From: Dipylidium caninum
Taxonomy: Eukaryota; Platyhelminthes; Cestoda; Cyclophyllidea; Dipylidiidae
Length of the DNA stretch: 64,000 nt
Assembly: GCA_017562135.1 (NCBI GenBank)
Contig: QEYB01000221.1
Location: 124,001-188,000 of the forward strand
Direction of reading: 5' to 3'
Below the pieces are notes generated by a model. It was not told the origin of the DNA, searched no databases, and worked only from the letters and a program-made list of their open reading frames with translations. The position numbers and the translations under genes were made by a program. This document shows positions 13,912 through 25,539 of this stretch, piece by piece. The first letter of the stretch is position 1; the number at the start of each line of letters is the position of its first letter.

Positions 13912-14260
13912 TAATGGCGGGAAATGTCTTCTCCAAGTGCTTCAACTCGTGAACCATGGAGACGGCTCGATTACAACGCCCTTTTCTTTCTACATGTCGC
14001 GAGCAACGAAGACGCGAACCTGGATGGTGGCACTGATCACTGGGACGCCTCTGCAGCCAACTGTTGGTAAGCACAACACCTGGATGTTGCAGACGTGTGG
14101 ACAGATGCTCTGGCATCGTGGAACTGCGGTAAGGCAGTATGGGAGACGTGAGAATCGCCTTCTTCACTTGACCTCGTAATGGCGCTTGTAGAGACAGAGG
14201 TTCACCGCCGCTCGACTCCATCATTGGCCTCATTCCCATGTCCTCAGGACACCTTCCTCT

Positions 14261-14261
<1 letters not shown>

Positions 14262-14307
<46 letters not shown>

Positions 14308-14388
14308 TCCTCCTTCTTCCTCCTTCTCTTCTTCTGGTTCTGTTGCTTCCGCTTCTGCTTCCGCTTCTGCTTCTGCTTCTGCTTCTAT
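14262..14388 (-). repeat. (GAA)n / GAAGCA-type repeat, left arm
   Basis: A TTC tract runs into a CTTCTG/CTTCCG hexamer tract. On the minus strand these read as long Glu and Glu-Ala runs. The mirror copy lies at 19,135-19,272 with a few extra GAA units. Confidence 0.9.
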
Positions 14389-15944
14389 GTCGCCAAGGTG
14401 CTGTCTTACTGGTGAATTAAGGCAAAACAGCGATTGGGTACCCGAATCTGGGCATCCATTGGCTCCAACCAATAGCACATTGGAGGCGTGACGATCAACG
14501 AGAGCCGGAGTGAGAGAGTGAGGGTGAAGGAGTGATCGTGATGGATAGAAAGGAGCAGGTGGGGGCAGGTCGGGCAGGGGGGGACCGAGAGGTTTACAAA
14601 CAACACGGATGTGGAGGGTAACGATTGAGGGACCCTCACCATTCTCTTTAATATTGTATTCGGCGGCCTGCATGCGGTTCCGTCTTCATTGGCAAGAGAA
14701 CGTCCACCAGAGTGCCATTCGGTGGTGGTAAAACTATCATGATCAGTAAGAGGTGATTAATTTTATGCCTGTAATGTAAATCCAACAGTGAGCACAGTAC
14801 ACGTTGGTCAAACATACCAACAACTGGTGATGTTTGTTTAAACCTTATTTGCTCCCCTTTCACGTCTTTCACCGCCTCAGCATTATCAGCAGTGGAGCTC
14901 CGTCAAATGACGTCAATCGTGGCTTAGTTCCGCCGTGACGACAAACCGTCTTCTGTCCGGCTATTTATTCACCAGAACCGCTGCCCCAAATTGTGTTGAG
15001 ACGGTTTTGGCATGCGTCTATAACTTACGAAGCACTGAAAGTATAGGTTTTTACATTTATAGGTCCAAACCAGACACACCGGCATGCATTAATGATCCAA
15101 TTCCTGCCAAACGGCGAGATTAGCTCAGATATTTTAAGTAACGACATTTTCATCACTATGGATTTGATGAAGTAGTGAAACACCTCAGTGGATTCCTGAT
15201 TGAGTTAATGTGCAATTGGGAGATTCACCTTGACTCCAGCCTCCATTCAGCTGGGTGAATGGAATGGGCGCTAGAATGATATGCCATTCTTCTGGGAATA
15301 AAGGCAGAGGTCTCCTCCTTAACACCTCGCCTTGTCAGGTGGCGTTCTTGTTATTCTCTTTTCATGTTATCCCGCGCCATCAGAAAACCGTTGCCTCCTA
15401 AACTCCAATTACTTCTTGTTGACCCATAAATGTGTTCCTAATCACACCTAATTATGGTTTGTAGCACTTTCAAGGGAATGTTTGAATGCGAGGATCTCCT
15501 TGCAACACGGCGTCTCTAACTCGCTTACACTTCTTTCGACGCAGAATGCCACAATAAGTTGGTAATGTAACATGTCCTAAATGGTGATAGTGGAGTTCTC
15601 CTTAGTGGATGGTTTCATGACTTTCTTACATTGGCAGAATTGGGAGTCTAATGACCTGAAGCGCCGAGCATGTCAATGATAAATTAAGAGGCGTCTTATC
15701 ATCTAGAATCACTACATGAATATAACAAGTGATTACCCTTCCTCATACTTCACTGTTCACGTTTCTTCCGTGTGTGAAATTCATACTGTTCCAACAAACG
15801 CTCATGTAAAATTGTTGAACTCCTTATCAATGAGTCCCTCGGCCATTGTCTTCGCTATTATCATTAAACACCACACTTGTAATCGCTTTCTCGAAGGAGT
15901 AGTGAGACAGCGACCTGATTTGTTTTAGTTATGCTCTTGTAAAC

Positions 15945-16500
15945 CTAACAATGATGGCATGACGATAGCTTTTGTGAGGCATGCAAACAGTAGACATTTA
16001 CTCTAAAGAGCACAAACATCTTCTTCACCGTGAATATGGCTGGAGAAAAAGAGGAGAGTTTGAGCATAGCATGAATAAAAATGTTTCAGTCTTCTCTCTC
16101 GAAAGGTAGAGACGGAAAGATGGTTCAAAGCATTAGTGACCGTGTATCAGATCCGTTACATTGGGTGGGGCGGAGGTTTGGTGAGTGATGATGTTTCCTC
16201 CCTTCCCCTACCGCCTTCATCCACTTCGTATATTGGTGGTTGGGGTGTAAATAGCATAAAATGAACAAAGGAACTTGTGGTTAGCTTTAGTTTCTGACGT
16301 ACCCGATTTTTTTCATTACTAGAATAACTTTCATTTGACGAAGTGTAGCTCCCTTCACCAAACTCTTGCATGTTAAATGGGAGGATACATGACACGGTAA
16401 TGGTATCAGCTTGTAAGTCTTTGGCCTCTTGAAGACAGGCAACAATGTCTCCTTTGGATTGATGACGTCGATACGTGCTTGTTATCAATGCCACGTTCGT
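15945..16500 (-). CDS. Partial Ig-like gene, two minus-strand exons
   Basis: An exon runs from 16,500 (after a TAG acceptor) either to 16,303, at a GTACGT donor in phase 0, or by reading on to 16,212, at a GTAGGG donor in phase 1. Only the second option joins in frame to the next exon, 16,039-15,945, which follows a strong pyrimidine tract plus CAG and ends in a TAG stop. The first exon has an Ig-like first cysteine (DTITVSCILPF); the last exon has the matching end (FTVKKM then VNVYCLHAS), comparable with LTVRKVDNVDYYTCAAV in the gene at 2,653-4,542. The K-N-R sequence followed by an acidic D-E-G also recurs in both. I infer a relative of that gene. No start exon was found, so it may be incomplete or a pseudogene. 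Confidence 0.42.
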
Positions 16501-17472
16501 CTACTTATACATTGATTCATTCAGTTATTTCTTTACTAGATGATTGTTTTCGGCTTCCCAAACTGAGGACGTAAGCCGGCAACTAAATAATCGCACTTTC
16601 AGTATTACGCTACGCTAAAAAAAAACATTAAAGCCGGACCGATCGAGATGTTTATAGAAAGGCCAACGAAGTTAAGGTCGCGCCATGAGGTCGAGGAGTT
16701 TTCCAGGCCGAAACGATGCTGGTAAGGAAATTGATGTCGTGGTCTTCACATCATCAATTAAGAACCACGACGAATTAGTCGTCAACGGGAAGATTCGCGA
16801 CAGGTTCAATTCTTTTGGCCCTATAATTTGGGCTGAGGAGACACAGAAGGAATGTTTACCAATAATGAAGTAAGGTCGAGTGAGATTGTGTCTACTCGAC
16901 GACTCCTTAACAATACAAATTCTTCCCTATCTTCAGTCGACAGCCCGCATTCAAGTAGCTGAAAGAGAAAATGCATCAACGCTGTTCACCGACGGGGGAT
17001 GTCCAGATTAAGGCTCTTTCCTCATCCTTTTAATCTCAAAGAGTGGATTTACCGACGATAGATAGAGTAAAAAAGCTACTTGTCGTAAGAGTTTTTAAAC
17101 ATTTCATAATGCTGATTTTAAGGTACGTGCGCTGCCTTCACATCCTCGTCTGGGTTTTCTCAACTAGACATCACCAGTAGATTTGACAACTTACTACCTA
17201 GGCGAAAAAACCGAGAGAGAAGGCTAGACACGGGAAAATGAGCTTGAACAATTGCGGCCGCAAGCATAATCGCATTTGTTTTCCCATTCATATCGACAGA
17301 GTATCTTTGTCACATTTTCTGCATGGCTACCTCTTCTCACTTCCTTATGAAGGAGTCGCCCCGGTAAATGAGACTTCGAATGCCCCAGTGCATGTACCGC
17401 TTGCACAACGTTGTCTCCGCTACCTGTCACCTGCACAGCAGTTTAACGTCTTCCCCCGTCTGTCTTAGAGCG

Positions 17473-17732
17473 TTAAAGGCCTCGAGTCCATCTTGCCTTG
17501 GACATAACTAGCTGATTAATGATGGTCCGGGTGAGGCAAACATCCAAACAATAATATCCAGCAACACGATTGTGATCGCCAATGTTGTCAGGAAACAACG
17601 GGTCGGGAGCAAGATGTAGAGTAGTAGAATGACGTGCGGGGAAACGGACACTTAGTCCACCTACGGACCTACTCTTCTTTTTCGAACCGGCCGTGTGTGA
17701 CGTATGGCATTGGGATCTGAACGTTAGTGTTC
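17473..17732 (-). CDS. Probable terminal exon of a second Ig-like relative
   Basis: After a clear acceptor (pyrimidine-rich run ending TTTTCAG) the minus strand is open to a TAA at 17,475-17,473. It reads GTLTFRSQCH, then STTLHLAPD, then VAGYYCLDVCLTRTI. The two cysteines and the Y-Y-C context fit the second half of an Ig domain, and the ending LTRTII resembles LTRPII at the end of the gene at 2,653-4,542. The frame stays open upstream of the acceptor to 17,859, so the true exon start is uncertain. Upstream exons were not identified. Confidence 0.4.
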
Positions 17733-18735
17733 CTGAAAATTGAATTACAGGAGTTATTTGCCTTGGTAATACGGAAATTGTGGAAGCCTCATACCCATTC
17801 ACCTTAGCAAAGTAGTAAGAGCGAGACGAAGCACTCCGCGTCACTTCCCTCCATCGCAAAAGTCACTACTCTCTAAGGGCAATTATGTGTTGATATAAGG
17901 AAAAGTGCGTTGCGTTTTCTTCCTGACATCGCCTCAATGTGAAAATGGCAATTCACTTTCATTCAGTTTGCAAAGTCGTCTCATTTATGTCATTTCATTA
18001 TGTCGATCTTGTTCTCCACATCGGCATTTTCATATCTCCATACGCCTCAACCAATAATTCCTGCCTTATGTGTTGATCCTCTCATAATAACCAGGATTTA
18101 TAGAAGGAACCCTTGACATTCTGTGAGATCTGCGGTGATGAGTGCCCTCAGGGGGACTTGTTCAGCCAACTTTGTTGACGCAATTGTTTCTTAACGTCAG
18201 GCTGTGTTTGAAAGTAAAAGTAAGGTGGAAGAGAGATATCTCATTTGGAGCGACATTCGCTCCATTACGGTTACCAGGCTATACATTGTTGGGACGTTGG
18301 TCTCTTGCTCCTTTCCGTATCTAAACTACTCTGCGGGCCAGTGTACCAGAAAGACACAAATTTTTCGTCTCTGCAGGATACAAGAGCCGTAGCTTGCTCC
18401 GATTATCTTCATGCATCTTCTTCTCATACATTTCCTCGCGAGACCATAACGTGGGGTTAGGCAAAATTCGGGTTGTGGGAGGCAATAATAATAAAGGTTA
18501 GCTCACTATAAGTAACGCTATGTCAACAACAAAAAAATTTAATTATCCGACAAACAATTTCTGCATGCTGCTGCCTCAACTGCCGTTAATTGTTATGGCA
18601 GGATTCAGAAGAAGAAGAAGAAGAAGTGGAAGAGGGAGGCCAAAGAGGAGGAGTGGGGGTAGTAAACAAAGTTTTGACAGTTTCTGGTATGCCTGAACAA
18701 TGTGTACTTTGCTCATTTTTGACTTAAAATTACAG

Positions 18736-18873
18736 GCAACAAATTATTCAATGGGGAACGCATCACCGGTTACTGCGCGTGACATAGTCTACCCACCTCC
18801 GATTGGCACTCTGGTGGACATTCTTTTGCCAATGAAGACGGAACCGCATGCAGGCCGCCGAATACAATATTAA
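18736..18873 (+). other. Open stretch at inner edge of right arm, possible terminal exon
   Basis: After TTACAG at 18,735 the plus strand is open in phase 0 to a TAA at 18,871-18,873, ending PMKTEPHAGRRIQY. The mirrored minus-strand stretch 14,768-14,648 has the same tail, and upstream residues differ conservatively (GTLVDVLL versus GTLVDILL), though its distance to the acceptor puts it in another phase. It may be the end of a duplicated gene whose remaining exons I cannot find, or chance. Confidence 0.25.
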
Positions 18874-19134
18874 AGAGAATGGTGAGGGTCCCTCAATCGT
18901 TACCCTCCACATCCGTGTTGTTGTAAACCTCTCGGTCCCCCCCCTGCCCGACCTGCCCCCCACCTGCTCCTTTCTATCCATCACGATCACTCCTTCACCC
19001 TCACTCTCTCACTCCGGCTCTCGTTGATCGTCACGCCTCCAATGTGCTATTGGTTGGAGCCAATGGATGCCCAGATTCGGGTACCCAATCGCTGTTTGCC
19101 TTAATTCACCAGTAAGACAGCACCTTGGCGACAT

Positions 19135-19219
19135 AGAAGCAGAAGCAGAAGCAGAAGCGGAAGCAGAAGCGGAAGCAACAGAACCAGAAGAAGAGAAGGA
19201 GGAAGAAGGAGGAGAAGAA

Positions 19220-19266
<47 letters not shown>

Positions 19267-19272
19267 AGAGGA
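19135..19272 (+). repeat. (GAA)n / GAAGCA-type repeat, right arm
   Basis: Mirror of 14,262-14,388. A GAAGCA/GAAGCG hexamer tract is followed by GAA and GAG triplets, translating as Glu-Ala then polyglutamate. Confidence 0.9.
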
Positions 19273-20499
19273 AGGTGTCCTGAGGACATGGGAATGAGGC
19301 CAATGATGGAGTCGAGCGGCGGTGAACCTCTGTCTCTACAAGCGCCATTACGAGGTCAAGTGAAGAAGGCGATTCTCACGTCTCCCATACTGCCTTACCG
19401 CAGTTCCACGATGCCAGAGCATCTGTCCACACGTCTGCAACATCCAGGTGTTGTGCTTACCAACAGTTGGCTGCAGAGGCGTCCCAGTGATCAGTGCCAC
19501 CATCCAGGTTCGCGTCTTCGTTGCTCGCGACATGTAGAAAGAAAAGGGCGTTGTAATCGAGCCGTCTCCATGGTTCACGAGTTGAAGCACTTGGAGAAGA
19601 CATTTCCTACACCACCACAACTCCCAACACCTCCTTCTCTTCCCCCTCCTCCTCCTCCGCCGCCGCCGCCGCCGCCGCCGGTGCCACCAAAGAGGACGAG
19701 TTCACGATCCTCGTTTCTGCTGAGTCCGGCTTTGCGAAGGCCTGAATTCAAGGCGGATGTAGATGGGAAGGGTAGAGAGGGAGGAGAGACAGCCTTGGAG
19801 GCGGTGGACGTCTGCAGCGCGCTGAAACAAATCACGCGCTGTCTCGACCAAATGCAGTTGGAGTGTAGTTCTATCATGGGGCACTATTCCATGCTCTATC
19901 GACTGGACGCGGCGTCGCAGACGGCAGCCTCGTCTTCACCTCCTCCCTCCCACCTGCCGCGGTTGAGACCACTGTCTCAGAGACCACACCGCTGTGTTTA
20001 CACTAACTTAGCATGATAACCGCACTGCCCTCTCCATGCACCCCTTGAGGCATATTTGCAGCATCCATATCTCCCCCTTCACTTGTAATGGCCCACCTCT
20101 GGTTTGGTACGTGGCTGGGTGCCTCTCTGTCTCCGTCTTTGTGTGCGTGAGTGTGTGCTCGCCGACGTGTTGTTGGTCCCGTGGCCAACGGTGGATAGTC
20201 AGTGCGTCTCCAGACTGACGCGACTCTTTTCATTCTCCATGCGTCTGCGTGATTTTAAGTAGTTTGGCGGATCAGCATAGAATTGGCAGGGTCTCCCGCT
20301 CTCTTCTTCTCCACCCTACCTCGGGACTGGTTGTGCGACCATGCTGACTCGAATAGCACGAAATGAGAAAAGGGTTTGGATAAGCACTGACTTCTAACAG
20401 CTTGTCAAGTTGAGCGTCAGCCTGTGCTGTGCCCGTGGCAATCAGTAGAAGGCGGACACAACAGACAAGTCTGCCGCGACACTCAATTCGTACGGAGCT

Positions 20500-20542
<43 letters not shown>

Positions 20543-21173
20543 GGGGAGAGGGCGGGTGTGGGGGAAAGAGCACTTAAAGCGTGATTATGGCAGACTTATA
20601 GGGCTTTTGTGATCTCATTAGAATTCATTAAATTGTGCGTATTATTGCTGAACGAGGGAGTTCTCTCTTGGCTATCATCCACAGTGATCGTGGATGGCGG
20701 CGTTGAATGTGGAGGTTGGAGGAAATCATGGTTGACTGTGGAAAGTGCATTTGAAGGTGGTTATGTGGGCGGGAGGTAACAGAGGCTGAAGCCGCTTTTT
20801 TGAATAGCTGGAGTATTAATTGATGCCCAGTTATGCATGTCCAACAGGTGATGGGTGATGCACCGAGGCTATCGACAGAAGAGTAGACATTCTCCGTCAC
20901 CGCGATTCCTCAAGGCACATGCGTAACATGCGATATTCCCCTGGGAGTTAGTCACGTCGCATCACATGCTTCATCACACGTTCACTGTGGCAAGGTAGAT
21001 GGTGGGCGTCAGAGTGACGTTCAAGTGTTGCCATGCTTTCTACTGGTCATTTAATGGACACGATGGCCGGCAGTGTTGGGCAAATGCATAGCTTCAGCCT
21101 CGAGTGATGTCCTGCTATGAGTCTGCGCGTGTTCGCGTGTGTGTGGGCGAATGGGGGTGTTCATGCGTCTGTT

Positions 21174-21195
21174 GAACAGCAGCAGCAGCAGCAGC

Positions 21196-21229
<34 letters not shown>

Positions 21230-21332
21230 GCAACATCTGCAGTCGGTCACGCGCAGTCCTTACTCCTCACCCACCACCCGCACTCCGTACCCCGCACCCG
21301 CACCCCGCACCCCGCACCCCCACCACCCGCCC
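21174..21332 (+). repeat. CAG/CAA triplet tract plus CACCCCGC-type run, right arm
   Basis: Mirror of 12,131-12,273. About twenty CAG/CAA triplets are followed by a C-rich run. The triplet order differs from the left arm, which has more CAG-type units at one end and an interruption in the middle. Confidence 0.85.
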
Positions 21333-24300
21333 CCAAGTCGAAGTCTTGGTGTTTTCAATTTCATCCAACGTACTGCTTGACGTCACGCATTCCTCAGGCA
21401 GCACCCGCGTCTTCAGTTTGAACAACCTCCGAACACTTGTGGCTACCTACGAGGAAAGGTGTGGCGGAGGTAATTAAACGAACAATCAGGGGTTTTGAAT
21501 TCACTCGGTGACTGTTCACTCAAATTGACGAGCAGTGTACGAGGTTTCACTGCGACTGTCAATGACGTCACGGAGATGGAGACGGTGCATTGCGGATGGC
21601 AGACTGGTGATTTCCCGCAGATGAGTGAAGGAATATGCTGAATGATAAGCGCAACGTGTTCCTGTATTTTTGCAAGACGGATCAGTGCTATGTTCAAGTA
21701 TTGTCTCTCACCTATCTATCCAACTATTTATCTTTCTCGCTTCTTTCTTTCTTTTTTGTCTCTTTTCTCTCTTTCTGTCCACACTTCTTTCCAATGCGGC
21801 TGATTCATTGTGCGCTTTTTCCTCGCAACTGATCCTGTCCCCACATGGGCGTGGTGGTCACTGCGGTTCGCCTCTGACGAGGACGTTCACATGGCCATGC
21901 ATTAGGCGGGAGGAGCCAGTGAAGTAGGGAGAGCAGAGCTTCTTGCGAACAGAGAGCATGGCTTGTGAGGTGGCAGCGAAGCCATCTCGTGGAACACACG
22001 TCGTACTCTGCCCAACTCTGAACTCACTCGCCCCAGCCACACACATGTGAGCGAGTACAGAGCAGTTGTGCAAAGTACATTTATGCTGCCATCTGACAGC
22101 TGGCCGACGCTTCCGTGTGGTAGGTGACCCTCTCCTCCATCTTCTTGGCAATAGACCCACCAGCGTGGGCATCTCTGTGCAGTTCGAAGAGTACGGCACC
22201 ACGATAGGGAGGTATACGGAAGAGCACACAGTCAAACAGATAAATGCGTCAAGATCTACTGAAGCACGAGGACGTTGACCCACTTCACAACGGACACATT
22301 GGGAATTTAAAACTCGCCCTGTGTCCCTCCTTGATCTGACCATTGTGGAGCTGCATGGGTGCTGACACTTCCTTTCTTCCCATCGCACACGGACTACCGA
22401 CCACATTCATTCTTTCATTGGTCTCTCCGAGCATTTGCAGATGCACAGGTAGAAGCAGGAAGGGAGAAATTTGCCACGTCTGCTTTTGCCATTCTGAGGT
22501 AATTGAACATCTCGTTCGTCACTCGCTGCAGTCGTCGCAGTGCATGGAATGGACGGAATGTCGTTGAGAGAGAAAGAGTGCCTTTTGGAGGGGGATGGGA
22601 GGAGGACGTCTGCTATTCCCAAATGTGGCAGAGGCGGGGGCGCGGAAGCGAGTAGCGCAGGTCAGTCGCGAGGTCTGGTCAGTTACGACTTCCGGAGGGT
22701 GAGATGTTTCGACCAAGTTTTTGCACCACTCTTCCTCCTCGCAGTCCACCATGGTTAGGCTCCACGTCTTGGACGACAGCCTCTTCATTTCAAAGTGCCC
22801 CAAGCTCGCCCTCATGCCTCTCGGTAGCTGACATCTAATTGCCCGCTGTCAGTCAGCACGCCAATGACTGGATTTCGGGAATTTGCACGATCGCATCATC
22901 TGTCCTTCCACCAGCTATTAGCGACATCAAATGTTAGTCGGAGGGGTCGAGATGACATCTCTCGAAGTCGGTGAGCACTCAACTCCCTCCGAAGTGGCCA
23001 CTTTCGAGACCGCATCCAACCTCCGCCCTTACACTGACTAACAACCGCGTTGTCAGTCTGTGGCAGCTGCCCTCGAGGTAGCAGCGGAAGTAATTAATTC
23101 GGCCTATTTATGTCCTCCTCCAATTTTTCGTCTCTGCAAGGACGCAGATCACAGGAGTTTTGTGTACAGCGTCGTCCACACTCCGACTACACGAGGTCGT
23201 GTACAATCGCACAGGAGGATGAAGAATGTTGCTGAGCATTCCGAAGGGGAACTAGAGGCAGTGGGTAAGGCAGAATCTAGTGAGTAAAACTGTCCTCCGA
23301 AACCACCTTACAGGCAGTTGGACACTGAGGGGACTAGAGTCAAGACAGTGGTGCCTTGTGCCGAGTGGAAGACAATGTTTGAGATGTTGGTCGGTCTGCT
23401 GAGCAGTGACCTTCGGGCGTGGATAAAGAAGTAGTGTTAACTTGGCGTACTTTCTCGCCTCCGTCTACTCTTCCGCCTCGCCCTCCCCCGCTTACCTCCC
23501 CTCCACTCCGCACGTTATTTACTTACCTGTTTGGCGGATTGACAAATGGTGGGTGCTTCTCAGACCGTGCTCTGTTTTTCGAACCAGACCACCATTGTTG
23601 TTATAAGCAGGTTTGTCCATACCAATCCCCTTCTGCGCACTCCATGCATCCTCCCACACGCACTGTTGTTTCACTTGCCGGAGATGTTTCGAGAATTTCC
23701 AAACTCTCCATCAAGCACTGCATGGACACTGCTACTGGAGGTTACCGCAAGGCCATCTAATCGGAGATGGAGTCAGTAGGTGGCACAATTCGTGTTAATT
23801 GACGTTCTCTGCCAGAACTGAGGCCACCCAACCACGTCGACTCACGTGTGAGTTTGGTGCTTTAGGACATGGTGCAGGAGGCCTCCAACTTGCTCGCGTG
23901 GTTGAGACAGAATAATGGTGGGAGGTTGATTTGTTGGAGAAGTCCAGTCGCCATTCCCCTTGCCGTTGCACAATTTGCGTGGAAATGACCACGTCAAATG
24001 CACGCACTCCATAATCTTCTCCACTTCGTCACATCCGCATTTAATATCATAATACTTCTAGTCTGCTATGTGTGTCGTGTCACATTGACCGAGGTACGCA
24101 TTCGAGCGTTTCGTAAAAATGCACAGTAGGAAGCAATGCGGGAGCATAGCAGGCCACCGACCTGTCGTCCACTAAACACTCGGATTTTCTTTGTCCTCGC
24201 AAATGAGGGTCGATGTGCAAACAGAAGCAGGCATCAGTTTAGGCGTTGCAACGCAAGTCCACACCTCGCCCTCGTGGGAGGGACGGACACATCACGAACG

Positions 24301-25539
24301 CCATTGAATATGCCCACCTCTCGCCTGTGAGAGGGTGTGTCGATGCCCACTTCCTCACTGTCCGCAGATGATTGTCAACAGACGATTGCGGTGAAGACAT
24401 GAAGCGGTGTGAATGCTTCCACAGCACGCAAGAAGAGTGAGGTACTATGGTTGAGTAAAGCGTTCCTGCTGATCTCGAATGCGCGAAGAATGCAACTGTG
24501 CAGCGGTGCTTCGTCCACGCTCCAAGTGCACTCCGAAGTCGGTGAGTCGTGAACTTGACTCTCGTTGGACCGACCAAACTGCCAACGAGTTGGACAAAAG
24601 CATTGCGTAGAGGGCGGCAAATGGGAGTGGCCTGAAGTCTGTGGCCTCGATGCTGCAGTCGGATGAGGGCAGAGAGTGGAAAGATGGAGAGACATGGACA
24701 CTGCACCAGTGGCATGACTTGGTCATCATTGTGAGTGTTCTGCTCCGTTCTGGGAGAGTGGGAGTGAGGTGGGCATGGGCATGGGCATGGGCATGGGCGT
24801 GGGCGTGGGCGTGGGCGTGGGCGTGGGCGTGGCACCGTGGTGTGGTCGGTCATCACGAGGGCAGAATTTTTATGGGCGTTGCGGAGGTGAATTTCACGCA
24901 AGAAAAGCTGGACCTCTGGTCGCACTCCGGCCTCTAAGCGCTCGCATTTTGCCAACGCAAGGGCACGTCCTGAAACAAGTTAACGAAAGGACTGAGGTCG
25001 TCATCAGTCCGAGGCATGAGGTCAATTTCACGTTATGCTGTGGAGAAAGAGCCTTTCGTCTTCGCACAAGTGTCTCAGGTGTAAGAAGGGCTAGTTGAGG
25101 ACAGAGAGTGTAATTCATGGCAAATCTCGAGAGGCGCCTTGGTGAGGCAACAGAACGCACTCCACTGAGGTGATGGTGCGCATCTCGAGGAGGTAAGCAG
25201 GAGAGTGTGGCACCTGTTTGCCATGCCGCCTAAAGACGCACCAATGCTGTACAGCCACCGGTTAACCGGAGTGCATTGTGCCTGCACTGTTGGCCTCAGA
25301 CGAGAATTTGCAGAAGCAGGGGAGCAGTGTATTGCTGGGCGTGTGGAGGAGGCAATCTTGGTTGCTATGGCGCGTCTGCACAGTGCAGGCGGCTGAGATA
25401 TGTGAGGGAAATTAGTTGGGTGGAGGGTAGGGAGTAGGTTGTTGTCTAAACGACGTATGCTACCGTCCAAATTATCAAACTGTCGGTGAAGATGTAGAAC
25501 ACACATTAAAAGTGGTTTGCAGATACAGAGATGGGCAGA

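Larger units (their letters stand above)
7914..14690 (+). repeat. Left arm of giant inverted repeat (about 6.8 kb)
   Basis: The reverse complement of this stretch reappears at 18,830-25,539. Matching points keep an almost constant coordinate sum (about 33,444 to 33,527), placing the symmetry centre near 16,726. The 342 bases at 9,685-10,026 translate identically to 23,419-23,760; identical translations also link 8,743-9,069 with 24,375-24,701 and 11,535-11,792 with 21,670-21,927. The small drift in the sum is explained by different microsatellite lengths. The outer edge is sharp: similarity begins at the TCTGCCCA motif near 7,915. The arm is G+C-rich against AT-rich flanks. Long open frames inside it (proline-, glutamine- or glutamate-rich) are mostly microsatellites read through and I do not call them genes. 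Confidence 0.93.
14691..18829. other. Spacer between inverted-repeat arms
   Basis: About 4.1 kb of AT-rich DNA not repeated at high identity elsewhere in the window. It holds minus-strand Ig-like exons (15,945-16,500 and 17,473-17,732) and two plus-strand open stretches I cannot place (16,685-16,873; 18,194-18,392, which follows a plausible acceptor). Near both ends (14,691-14,880 and 18,600-18,829) the sequences still resemble each other in inverted orientation but with many differences, so the ancient duplication extends further in than the near-identical arms. Confidence 0.6.
18830..25539 (-). repeat. Right arm of giant inverted repeat (about 6.7 kb)
   Basis: Reverse-complement copy of 7,914-14,690. 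Long blocks are identical or nearly so, interrupted by patches where the arms clearly differ: 22,130-22,240 against 11,221-11,330 (substitutions and an indel), 22,895-23,045 against 10,395-10,560, and 20,050-20,230 against 13,260-13,400. The right outer edge is near 25,539, where GGGCAGA is followed by unrelated AT-rich DNA. No target-site duplication is visible outside the two edges. A 242-codon plus-strand frame at 19,288-20,016 is interrupted in the left copy around its triplet array, which argues against a conserved protein. Confidence 0.93.

Noticed and set aside
14230..14673. Glu/Ala-rich minus-strand frame
   Set aside because: It is a translation of the GAA/GAAGCA microsatellite. The other strand gives Phe and Leu runs from the same repeat.
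19288..20016. 242-codon frame in the right arm with a polyproline tract
   Set aside because: The left copy is broken into separate frames at the triplet array, the middle is repeat-derived and no domain is visible. A real gene is possible but not supported.
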